From Acidobacteriota bacterium (GTDB lineage Bacteria > Acidobacteriota > Terriglobia > Bryobacterales > Bryobacteraceae): a stretch of 35,235 nt of DNA. Shown here in pieces: positions 17,160 to 25,281 of the stretch. Under the pieces are notes generated by a model that saw nothing but the letters and a program-made list of their open reading frames with translations, had not been told where the DNA came from and did not search any database. Numbering within the stretch: position 1 is the stretch's first letter; each line of letters begins with the position of its first letter. The stretch spans positions 22,605 to 57,839 of the forward strand of contig JAPKZA010000253.1 in assembly GCA_026394015.1 (NCBI GenBank), in the 5' to 3' direction. The position numbers were made by a program, and so were the translations under genes.

Positions 17160-18132
17160 GCGTCCCTCAAGTAGCTATCGGCTCGTTGTGGCTTTCACTT
17201 TAGGCCTTTGCCTATGGGCCCAGCAACCCCGTCGCGTCATCGTCGATACCGACGCCGGCACCGACGACCTCCTCGCCCTCCTCTTCCTCCTCCAGCGCTC
17301 CGATATCCAAATCGAAGCCATCACCACCGTCCACGGCCTCGCCAACCCCGCCGCCGGAGCCGAAACCGTCTCCCGACTCCTCGCCTACTGCAACCGTCCC
17401 AAAATCCCCGTCTTCATCGGGGCCACCCGCCCCCTCGAAGGCGCCGCCGCCTTCCCCGCCGACTGGCGCGCCGCCGCCGACCGCCTCCTCCGCCAACTCC
17501 CCGTCTCCACTGTCCCCCCCCAAAACGAACCCGCCGCGGCTTTCCTCAAACGACGCCTCCTCCAAGGCCCCCCCGTCGACCTCCTCGCCCTCGGCCCCCT
17601 CACCAACTTCGCCCTCGCCCTCCGCGACGAACCCCGCCTCGGCTTTGCCGTCCGCGAACTCACCTGGATGGGTGGCGCCCTCCGCGTCCCCGGCAACGTC
17701 CCCGCTGCCCCCGACGCCGAATGGAACGCCCACCTCGACCCCATCGCCCTCGAACGCGTCCTCGCCACCGGCTGGAAACTCCGCTTCGTCGGCCTTGACG
17801 CCACCAGCCAAGTCCCCGTCACCATCGCCGACCTCGAACGCATGGAGGCCCTCCGCCTCAATCCCGCCACCTGGCTCGCCGTCGAACTCCTCCGCACCGA
17901 AGCCGATTCCATCGCCAAAGGCCAATACTTCGCCTGGGACCCCCTCGCCGCCGCCATTCTCGTCGCCCCCTCCCTCGCCCAATTCGAAAACGTCGCCATC
18001 GACGTCCGCAAACGCTCCCGCCAACGCGGACGCCTCATCCGCGTCCCCGCCATCAAACCCAATATCACCTTCGCCACCTCCGCCGACGCCGCTCGATTCA
18101 AGCGGCTCTTCTGGTCTGCATTACTTCTGTAA
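17158..18132 (+). CDS. Exported inosine-uridine-type nucleoside hydrolase
   Basis: A 324-residue N-ribohydrolase that cleaves nucleosides to base and ribose. It starts with a short signal-like segment (LVVAFTLGLCLWA), then the calcium-binding DTDAGTDD at residues 30-36, ALGPLTNFALAL, and MGGALRVPGN followed by EWNAHLDP. Near the end the usual catalytic 'H-D-P' is W-D-P (Trp260, Asp261). A tryptophan at this place is known from purine-specific (IAG) hydrolases, which points to purine preference. The frame is open far upstream but homology begins here; the ATG at 17158 has gaaagg 6 bases upstream and shares the CATG palindrome with the divergent start. Confidence 0.88.
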   Translation: MRPSSSYRLVVAFTLGLCLWAQQPRRVIVDTDAGTDDLLALLFLLQRSDIQIEAITTVHGLANPAAGAETVSRLLAYCNRPKIPVFIGATRPLEGAAAFPADWRAAADRLLRQLPVSTVPPQNEPAAAFLKRRLLQGPPVDLLALGPLTNFALALRDEPRLGFAVRELTWMGGALRVPGNVPAAPDAEWNAHLDPIALERVLATGWKLRFVGLDATSQVPVTIADLERMEALRLNPATWLAVELLRTEADSIAKGQYFAWDPLAAAILVAPSLAQFENVAIDVRKRSRQRGRLIRVPAIKPNITFATSADAARFKRLFWSALLL

Positions 18133-18137
18133 CAGAA

Positions 18138-18166
18138 TTGACACGATTGTGGCATCCTATTGTAAA
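18138..18166 (+). promoter_or_regulatory. Candidate promoter of the TonB receptor gene
   Basis: A perfect -35 TTGACA at 18138-18143, only 6 bases after the nucleoside hydrolase stop, is followed 16 bases later by TTGTAA (18160-18165), a weak -10. Transcription would begin close to the ATG at 18171, implying a leaderless or near-leaderless mRNA. No ribosome-binding sequence precedes that ATG. Confidence 0.45.
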
Positions 18167-18170
18167 CCGC

Positions 18171-21100
18171 ATGGGAGAGACTAGGACCAATATAAACTAT
18201 TCCAGACTTTGGCAGGGCATCGCTTTAACCCTCCTCGCTGCAACCGGAATCGCCCACGCCCAATCGACTTTGGGCGTGGTCGTCGGAACCGTAAAAGATG
18301 CTTCTGGCGCCGTCGTCACCGCCGCCACCATCCGCCTCACCAACTCCGGCGAAGGCACCACCCGCGACGGGAAAGCCACCGCCGATGGCAGCTTCGAATT
18401 CCAAAACGTCAAGCCCGGCGTCTACGCCATCAAAGTCTCCGCCCCCGGCTTCCGCGCCTTCGCCGCTTCCGATATCCGCGTCGCCGCCCGCCAAACCGTC
18501 CGCTTCGATGCCGACATGCAACTCGGCGACGTCACCCAGGTCGTCGAGGTCTCCTCCTCCGCCGGCGTCATCGCCACCGACTCCCCTATCATCTCCTCCA
18601 CCCTCTCCGCCGAAAACGTCCTCAACCTCCCCGGCAACGTCCGCGGCGTCAGCACCAGCCCCTACGCCCTCATCGCCACCCTCCCCGGCGTCCAAGCCGA
18701 CAATGGCGGCGGCTACTCCATCCAGGGCGGCCTCCCCGCGCAGAGCGAGTCCTCTGTCGACGGCATCTCCATCACCGCCGCCACCGGCAACTCTCCCCAA
18801 CGGAACCTCTTCCCCAGCGTCGAATCCATCGCTGAGATCCGCGTCCAAGGCGTCGGCAACAACGCCGAATTCGGCCAACCCGGCGACGTCACCGCCATCT
18901 CAAAAGGTGGCTCCAACCAACTCCACGGCGCCGGCTACTGGTACCACCAGAATCGCGCCCTCGACGCCCGCTCCTTCGGCCAAGCCGCTCTCCCCTCCAA
19001 AATTTCCAACGTCTTCGGCTTCACCGTCGGCGGCCCGGTCGTCATCCCCAAACTCTACAACGGCAAGAACCGGACCTTCTTCTTCTTCACTTATGAAGCC
19101 CTCCGCCTCCCCCGCCAGTTGACCATCCAAAACACGGTCCCCACCGCCGCCATGAAAGCCGGCAACTTTAACGGCGAACCCGGCGTCATCGTCCGCGACC
19201 CCCTCACCGGCCAGCCCTTCCCCAATAACACCATCCCCACCAACCGCATCAACCCCGTCGCCCGGGCCATTCTGCCGTTCTACCCGGACCCCAACCAAGG
19301 CAACTCGACCCGCGTCGCCAACGCCAACTACATCAACAACCTCGACGGCACCACCCGCAGTAATCAATTCGATGTCCGCCTCGACCACCAGTTCACCTCC
19401 AAGCACATGATCTTCGGTCGCCTGTCGCAGAAGCAGAACCCCTCTCAGTCCACCAACAGCCTCCTGCTCCCGAACGACACCACCTTCAACGACCATCGCC
19501 AAGCCGTCGTCAGCTATACCTGGACCATCTCCCCCACGCTCCTCAATGAGTTCCGCGGCGGTATCTCGTTCTCGAAAAGCGGCTCCGAGTTCCTCTTTGA
19601 CGGCCGTAGCTTTACCAACGCCCTCAACCTCCAGGACATCCAGAAGGACATCTTCTTCAACGCCCTACCCGCCTTCAGCATCCAAAATCTCACCGGCTTC
19701 TCGAAGGGTCGCCCCGGCCGCGGAGCCAGTTGGAACACCCAATACATCGATAACCTCACCTGGAGCAAAGGCAAGCACACCGTCAAGTTTGGCTTCGCCA
19801 TTCGCCAGCTCCGCGCCGAAAGCAACCTCGGCTTCACCACCGGCGACAACTACGGCAACTACAGCTTCTCCGGCAACTTCTCGAACGCCCCGTTCGGCGA
19901 CTTCCTCCTCGGCGCGCCCATCCAAACCAGCGTCTCCGTCGTCCAGTCCGACAACGATGGCCGCGGCACGCACTACCAGGCCTACGTCCAGGACACCTTC
20001 CGCGCCACCTCCCGCCTAACCCTCGACCTCGGCCTCCGCTACGAGTTCCAGCCCGGCTACAGTGACGCTGGCTTCAACATCGCCAACTTCGATCGCACGG
20101 TCCCGGTTACGGGTCGCGTCGTCACGATGTCCGATCCGCAAGCCATCAAGCTCGTCGCGCCGGCCACCCTCCTCAGCGTCAACGCCTGCCCCGCCGCCGC
20201 CATCGGTGGCGTGCCTTGCACCCCGTTTGTCACCGCCAAGGAAGCCGGCCTCCCCGAAGCCCTCCGCCAAACGTACAAAACCCAGTTCCTCCCCCGCCTC
20301 GGTTTCGCCTATCGCCTCGGCGACAAGACCACCGTCCGCGGCAGCTACGGCATCTACAACATGGCCCTCCTCGGCTCCGTCTTCTTCTCCCTCACCGGCA
20401 CCGTCCAGAGCGACGTACGCCAGTTCAACAACGCCGGCTCCGACGGTCGCCCGCTCTTCTATCTCCCCCAAACCCGCCCCTCCGGCGTCGCCGGCGTCCG
20501 CGGCGGTTCCCTCGGCACCTTCGAGTTCCGTACCGCCAACCAGATCGATTTCCGCCCCCCGTACATGATGCAGTGGGGCCTCTCGATCGACCGCCAAGTC
20601 ACGAACTCCATGGGCCTGCGCGTCTCCTACATCGCCAACAAATCCACCAACCTTCCCTGGGCCCCGGACTTGAACCAAGCCCAGCCGTCCACCAACTTCT
20701 TCACCCAGCGTCCTTTGACCGATCGGCCCTTCCCGAACTGGGGCCTCATCTACAGCCGCGATGCCGGTGCCAATTCCATCTATCAGGCCTTCCAAACCGA
20801 ACTCAGCCGCCGCTTTTCGAAGGGTCTCACCTTCAACGCCGCGTATACTCTAGCCAAGCACCTCGGCGACAACGCCGGCCCCGCCAACACCAGCTTTGCC
20901 GGCGAAACCGGCGGCGGTCGCGTCACCGATTCCTACAACCGCCGCGGCGACCGCGGCGACGTCTACGCCACCCGCCGCCACCGCAGCATCAACACCCTCG
21001 TCTACGAACTCCCCTTCGGGAAAGGCCGTCAGTTCATGGCCTCCGCCAACCGCGCCGTCGACGCCGTCCTCGGCGGCTGGCAGATCTCCTCCATCCTCAG

Positions 21101-21599
21101 CCTCCAAAGCGGACCGTTCCTCACCCCGATCTTTAGCGGTGGCGATCCCTCCGGCACCAACGCCCCCGCCCGCGGCACCCAACGCCCCGACCGTCTCGGC
21201 GATGGCTCGGTCGCTAACCCGGACCGCAACGTTTGGCTCGACCGCAACGCCTTCGTCTGCCCCGGCCGCACCGTCGGAGCCACCCAGTTCAACTGCGCCG
21301 TCGGCGCCGTTCCCAACCGCGACCCCAACCCCATCGGCCGCTTCGGCAACTCCGGCGTCGGCATCATCACCGGACCCGGAACCTTCGGCTGGAACATGGG
21401 CATGGCCAAGACCTTCTCGCTCATCGAACGGGTCACCCTCCGCATGGAGGCCTCCTTCACCAACGTACCGAACGCCGTCAACCTCGGCGACCCGGATACC
21501 AACATCACCAACAACAACTTCGGCCGCAGCACCGGCACCCGCGGTGTCGATTTCGGCGGCGGCCGCACCGGTCAGGTTGGTCTCCGCCTCCAGTTCTAA
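18171..21599 (+). CDS. TonB-dependent receptor with N-terminal carboxypeptidase-like domain
   Basis: A 1142-residue outer-membrane protein of the Oar/CarboxypepD_reg TonB-dependent receptor type, expanded in Acidobacteriota, taking up large or complex substrates with energy from TonB. A signal peptide ends at AHA-Q (residue 30). About 32-115 is a carboxypeptidase regulatory-like fold (GTVKDASGAVV, DGSFEFQNVKPGVYAIKV, FDADMQLG). About 125-260 is the plug (LPGVQADNGGGYSIQGG, SSVDGISI, ISKGGSN). The rest is a beta-barrel ending VGLRLQF with the terminal Phe needed for barrel insertion. ATG 18171 is chosen because it gives a normal signal peptide; a TTG at 18138 lies inside the -35 box. The substrate is unknown. 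Confidence 0.93.
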   Translation: MGETRTNINYSRLWQGIALTLLAATGIAHAQSTLGVVVGTVKDASGAVVTAATIRLTNSGEGTTRDGKATADGSFEFQNVKPGVYAIKVSAPGFRAFAASDIRVAARQTVRFDADMQLGDVTQVVEVSSSAGVIATDSPIISSTLSAENVLNLPGNVRGVSTSPYALIATLPGVQADNGGGYSIQGGLPAQSESSVDGISITAATGNSPQRNLFPSVESIAEIRVQGVGNNAEFGQPGDVTAISKGGSNQLHGAGYWYHQNRALDARSFGQAALPSKISNVFGFTVGGPVVIPKLYNGKNRTFFFFTYEALRLPRQLTIQNTVPTAAMKAGNFNGEPGVIVRDPLTGQPFPNNTIPTNRINPVARAILPFYPDPNQGNSTRVANANYINNLDGTTRSNQFDVRLDHQFTSKHMIFGRLSQKQNPSQSTNSLLLPNDTTFNDHRQAVVSYTWTISPTLLNEFRGGISFSKSGSEFLFDGRSFTNALNLQDIQKDIFFNALPAFSIQNLTGFSKGRPGRGASWNTQYIDNLTWSKGKHTVKFGFAIRQLRAESNLGFTTGDNYGNYSFSGNFSNAPFGDFLLGAPIQTSVSVVQSDNDGRGTHYQAYVQDTFRATSRLTLDLGLRYEFQPGYSDAGFNIANFDRTVPVTGRVVTMSDPQAIKLVAPATLLSVNACPAAAIGGVPCTPFVTAKEAGLPEALRQTYKTQFLPRLGFAYRLGDKTTVRGSYGIYNMALLGSVFFSLTGTVQSDVRQFNNAGSDGRPLFYLPQTRPSGVAGVRGGSLGTFEFRTANQIDFRPPYMMQWGLSIDRQVTNSMGLRVSYIANKSTNLPWAPDLNQAQPSTNFFTQRPLTDRPFPNWGLIYSRDAGANSIYQAFQTELSRRFSKGLTFNAAYTLAKHLGDNAGPANTSFAGETGGGRVTDSYNRRGDRGDVYATRRHRSINTLVYELPFGKGRQFMASANRAVDAVLGGWQISSILSLQSGPFLTPIFSGGDPSGTNAPARGTQRPDRLGDGSVANPDRNVWLDRNAFVCPGRTVGATQFNCAVGAVPNRDPNPIGRFGNSGVGIITGPGTFGWNMGMAKTFSLIERVTLRMEASFTNVPNAVNLGDPDTNITNNNFGRSTGTRGVDFGGGRTGQVGLRLQF

Positions 21600-21611
21600 G
21601 TCCCCCCCACC

Positions 21612-21641
21612 GACGGCGCGACCCACTGCAACCGCGCCGTC
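21612..21641 (+). terminator. GC-rich hairpin after the TonB receptor gene
   Basis: GACGGCGCG at 21612-21620 pairs perfectly with CGCGCCGTC at 21633-21641 around a 12-base loop, 12 bases after the receptor stop. No T-run follows, so it is a terminator-like or 3'-protective hairpin. The remaining gap to 21808 holds only the leader and AGGGAG ribosome-binding site of the next gene. Confidence 0.6.
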
Positions 21642-21808
21642 AGTACTATCCAACCTTCCGCACACCCCCTCCGGGCTGAGTCACCCCTCGCCTTGCCGTT
21701 TACGCCGCGAATCAATGCCTCATCACTGCCCTATCGCCTCCACCAAGTGGTGCCTCCAGTGCCATCTGTAGCCGCGGCCGTGTTACCTTGCTCTAGGGAG
21801 CCGTCGCT

Positions 21809-23074
21809 TTGAAAATAGCCGTTTGTGGCCTCTGGCATCTGGGCACCGTCACCGCGGCCTGCCTCGCCTCCGCCGGACATACAGTAGTGGGCCTGGATGA
21901 CGATCCAGCCTTAATCGATCAACTCTCGGCCGCCGTCCTACGGGTGGCCGAGCCCGGCCTCGCCGATCTCTCCGCCGCCCAGCTCGCCGCCGGCCGATTG
22001 CGCTTCTCGACCGACTTTGCCGAGACCGCCGACGTCGACCTCGTCTGGATCGCCTACGACACCCCCGTCGACGAAGCCGACCGCGCCGACACCCAATTCG
22101 TCCAGGACCGCGCCCTCCGCGCCATCGCCGCGATGCGACCCGGCGCAGTCCTCCTCGTCAGCTCCCAAATGCCCGTCGGCTCTGTCGCCCGCATCGCCGC
22201 CGCCGCCGATCGCCCCGATATCCACTACGCCTGCTCTCCGGAAAACCTCCGCCTCGGTAAAGCCATCAGCGTCTTCCTCCAGCCCGACCGCTTCGTCATC
22301 GGCGTCCGCAACCAAGCCACCCGCGACATCCTCACCGCCGTCTTCGCCCCCATCACCGACCGCCTCGAATGGATGTCCGTCGAATCCGCCGAGATGACCA
22401 AACACGCCATCAACGCCTTCCTCGCCACCTCCATCTGCTTCATCAACGAGATCGCGACTTTGTGCGAAAGCTCCGGTGCCGACGCCCTCGAAGTCGAGCG
22501 CGGCCTGAAGTCGGAGCAGCGCATCGGACCCCAATCCTACCTCCATGCCGGCGGCGCGTTTTCCGGCGGCACCCTCGCCCGCGATATCGCCTTTCTCCGC
22601 ACCCTCGCCACCCAAACCGGCGTCGGCATTCCCCTCGTCGAAGGCGTCTTTGCCAGCAACGAGTTTCACAAAACCTGGCTCCCGCGCTGCATCGCCGGGG
22701 TCTTCCCCTCGCTCGTCGGCCGCCGCGTCACCGTCCTCGGCCTCACGTACAAACCCGGCACCGACACCCTCCGCCGCTCCGCCGCCGTCGAAGCCGCCCA
22801 ATGGCTCCACGCCCAAGGCGCGGAAGTCCACGCCTTTGATCCTCAGGTCCACACCCTCCCACCCGGACTCGCCAGCCAAATCACCCTCCACGATTCGCTC
22901 GCCTCCGCCCTCGCCGATACCGAAGCCATGGTCGTCATGACCCCCTGGCCCGAGTTCCTCGTCATGGATCCCGCGCTCGCACCTTCGGTTGTCTTCGACG
23001 CCGCCCGGTTCCTCGAACCGGTGTTGCTCAGCCAACCCCGCCTACGTTATTTTTCCATTGGGAGAGCTCTTTGA
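21809..23074 (+). CDS. UDP-glucose/GDP-mannose dehydrogenase family protein lacking the catalytic Cys
   Basis: A 421-residue protein with the three-domain layout of nucleotide-sugar dehydrogenases: Rossmann start MKIAVCGLWHLG, YACSPENLRLGKAI near 140-153, Lys198 and Asn202 in EMTKHAINAFLA, and a C-terminal domain with LGLTYKPGTDTLRRS. In normal enzymes the loop GFGGSCFPKD carries the Cys that forms the thiohemiacetal. Here it is AFSGGTLARD, with Thr255 at that place. The protein may stop at the aldehyde, use another nucleophile, or do different chemistry. It starts at TTG 21809 with AGGGAG 9 bases upstream. Its stop overlaps the SDR start (TTGA). Confidence 0.9.
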   Translation: MKIAVCGLWHLGTVTAACLASAGHTVVGLDDDPALIDQLSAAVLRVAEPGLADLSAAQLAAGRLRFSTDFAETADVDLVWIAYDTPVDEADRADTQFVQDRALRAIAAMRPGAVLLVSSQMPVGSVARIAAAADRPDIHYACSPENLRLGKAISVFLQPDRFVIGVRNQATRDILTAVFAPITDRLEWMSVESAEMTKHAINAFLATSICFINEIATLCESSGADALEVERGLKSEQRIGPQSYLHAGGAFSGGTLARDIAFLRTLATQTGVGIPLVEGVFASNEFHKTWLPRCIAGVFPSLVGRRVTVLGLTYKPGTDTLRRSAAVEAAQWLHAQGAEVHAFDPQVHTLPPGLASQITLHDSLASALADTEAMVVMTPWPEFLVMDPALAPSVVFDAARFLEPVLLSQPRLRYFSIGRAL

Positions 23075-23934
23075 AACTGCAAGGGAAACGAGCCGTCGTC
23101 ACCGGCTCCAGCCAAGGCCTCGGCCTCGCCATCGCCCGCCAACTTTTGGCCGACGGAGCCAGCGTACTCATCTGTGCGCGCAGCGCAGCCGACCTCTCGG
23201 CCGCTCACGCCGACCTCAACGCGGCCTACCCCGGCCGAGTCTTCGCCGCCCCCTGCGATATCGCCCAGGAAGCCGCCGTCGAAGCCCTCGCCGCCAGCGC
23301 CTCGAGCCTTCTCGGCGGCGTCGATATCCTCGTCTGCAACGCCGGGGTCTACGGCCCGAAGGGCGCCATCGACTCGCTCGATTGGGGGGCCTGGGTATAC
23401 GCTTTGCAGGTGAATCTGATCGGCACCGTCTACTGTTGCAGGGTTTTCCTCCCCCTCCTCCGCCAAGCCAAGCGCGGCAAAGTTCTCATCATCTCCGGAG
23501 GCGGAGCGACCAAACCCCTACCCTTCCTCAGCGCCTACGCCGCGTCGAAAGCCGGAGTCGTCCGCTTCGCCGAAACCCTCGCCGAAGAGTTGAAAACCGA
23601 AGGCATCGACGTCAACGCTATCGCCCCCGGCGCGCTCAACACCCGCCTTCTCGACGAAGTCCTCGCCGCCGGACCGCAAATCTTCGGCGACGCCTTCTAC
23701 CAAGGATTGATCAAACAGCGCGATAACGGAGGCACCCCGTTATCCGTCGGGGCCGAACTCTGTTCTTACCTCGCCTCCGCCGAAAGTGACGGGGTGACCG
23801 GCAAGCTGATCAGCGCCCAGTGGGACCCCTGGCGCCGCATCGCCGACTTCCAGAACGAGCTGATGGCCAGCGACATCTGGACCCTGCGACGAATCATCCC
23901 CGCCGAGCGCGGCCAGGACTGGGACCAGTCCTAA
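23071..23934 (+). CDS. Short-chain dehydrogenase/reductase
   Basis: A 287-residue classical SDR: NAD(P)-binding TGSSQGLG at residues 11-18, CNAGVYG at 89-95, Ser142, and the Tyr156-x-x-x-Lys160 pair in AYAASKAG. A C-terminal extension (WDPWRRIADFQNEL, DIWTLRRI) resembles SDRs found with carbohydrate gene sets. It begins at TTG 23071, overlapping the previous stop as TTGA, with GGGAG 8 bases upstream. The strict coupling to a dehydrogenase homologue suggests both act on one sugar-like substrate; this is inference. The 3' end overlaps the convergent AAA ATPase by 4 bases. Confidence 0.93.
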   Translation: MKLQGKRAVVTGSSQGLGLAIARQLLADGASVLICARSAADLSAAHADLNAAYPGRVFAAPCDIAQEAAVEALAASASSLLGGVDILVCNAGVYGPKGAIDSLDWGAWVYALQVNLIGTVYCCRVFLPLLRQAKRGKVLIISGGGATKPLPFLSAYAASKAGVVRFAETLAEELKTEGIDVNAIAPGALNTRLLDEVLAAGPQIFGDAFYQGLIKQRDNGGTPLSVGAELCSYLASAESDGVTGKLISAQWDPWRRIADFQNELMASDIWTLRRIIPAERGQDWDQS

Positions 23935-25202
23935 CTCTTCGCAAAATAAAGCGCCGTCGCGCGCTCCAAATCCGGCTTCGTCATCTGAATCGTCCGGTTC
24001 TCATACTGCGAAATCGACGACAGAATATTGCAAATGTCGCTCGGGTAGCACGCCCGTAGCTCCGTCCGGCCCTCCCGCAGGCAAAGCTTGCGCAGGTACT
24101 CCGCGCTGTCGGCTTCGGTCGGAACCCGCCGACTCGCCACCACCCGATCAAAAATCTGATCGAACACTTGGCTCGTCACACTCTCCACATAAATCTTGTT
24201 CGGAATTCGTCGCAAAAACGCTTCATCCGCCAGATCGCTAGGATCCAGGTTCGTCGAAAAAACGACCAGAAGCTCAAACGGAATCTGGAACTTCACCCCA
24301 TACCGAAGCGTGAGGTAGTCAACCCGACGGTCCAGCGGGACGATCCAACGGTTCAGCAGGTCGCGAGGCGACATCAGCTGCCGACCAAAGTCGTCAACGA
24401 TGAACAAACCATTGTTCGCCTTCATCTGCAACGGAGCGGAGTAGATGCCACTCGCCTCGTCCAGGCGCAGTTCCAGCATGGAAGGGATCAATTCGCCACC
24501 GACCACAATGCAGGGACGGCGGCAGAGCACCCAACGCGGATCCATTTCACCGTCCTCGGTGTGGATCGCGTCATGCACGACCGGGTCGTAGATACTGATG
24601 ATCTGGTTATCCACTTCCACCGCGTACGGGATCATCACCGCATCCTGGTAAACGCGGAGCATCCGTTCGGCGATGCTGGTCTTGCCGTTTCCGGACGGAC
24701 CATAGATGAAAATCGAGCTTTGGGCGATCAGCGCCGGGCCCAGTTGGTCCAGCAACCGGTCCGGAACCACCAGATCGCCGAAGGCACCCCGCAGAGCGCG
24801 ACGGTCGATCTGAATCTTGGCCGCCTGCGCCCGAACCGCCGCGTGATAGTCGGACAACGAGACCGGGCAAGCGCCCGCGTACTGGCTGATTTGGAAGCGT
24901 TCGGTCGCGGTTTGCCGACCCGCCGCGGACAGGACAAAATTGTAGTCGTTACCCGTCATGCCCTTCACTTCCACCATCTGCTGGGAGCGCATGTGGCGGA
25001 AAATGTGGTCAATAATCGGGATCGAAACCCGCAGCTTTTGCGCCATCGACGAAAGACTGGTCGTCCCTTCCAGCATCAGCCGCCGAAGGACGAGGTCGAG
25101 AACCAGGTTCTCCCGAATCCCCAACGCAGCGAAATTTGTCGGGGTCGGTGGAGCGAAGCCCGTAGGCACAGCCGCACCCGTGGAAAGCGGTTGCATCGAC
25201 AT
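23931..25202 (-). CDS. AAA-type ATPase with N-terminal winged-helix-like domain
   Basis: A 423-residue cytoplasmic ATPase. Residues about 30-100 look like a winged-helix domain (LDLVLRRLMLEGTTSLSSMAQKL, then a helix and wing ending in NFVLSAAG). The ATPase part has Walker A GPSGNGKT at 168-175, Walker B LFIVDD at 266-271 and a sensor-like FSTNLDP. It is of the kind often annotated simply as ATP-binding protein in Acidobacteriota and found near pilus or secretion genes. The start at 25202 (or the ATG two codons later) abuts the divergent secretin frame. Codon and base use are less C-skewed than in neighbouring genes. Confidence 0.82.
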   Translation of the reverse strand: MSMQPLSTGAAVPTGFAPPTPTNFAALGIRENLVLDLVLRRLMLEGTTSLSSMAQKLRVSIPIIDHIFRHMRSQQMVEVKGMTGNDYNFVLSAAGRQTATERFQISQYAGACPVSLSDYHAAVRAQAAKIQIDRRALRGAFGDLVVPDRLLDQLGPALIAQSSIFIYGPSGNGKTSIAERMLRVYQDAVMIPYAVEVDNQIISIYDPVVHDAIHTEDGEMDPRWVLCRRPCIVVGGELIPSMLELRLDEASGIYSAPLQMKANNGLFIVDDFGRQLMSPRDLLNRWIVPLDRRVDYLTLRYGVKFQIPFELLVVFSTNLDPSDLADEAFLRRIPNKIYVESVTSQVFDQIFDRVVASRRVPTEADSAEYLRKLCLREGRTELRACYPSDICNILSSISQYENRTIQMTKPDLERATALYFAKS

Positions 25203-25281
25203 GTACCAAATCTATCGGGCCTCGCGAACAGAAACTTTAGTCCACGAAATACGCATCGATCGCGTCAGTAACTATTTGGCC

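Noticed and set aside
18225-21665. Several long frames on both strands inside the TonB receptor gene
   Set aside because: Composition-driven shadows of a C-rich gene; the receptor frame carries all recognisable domains.
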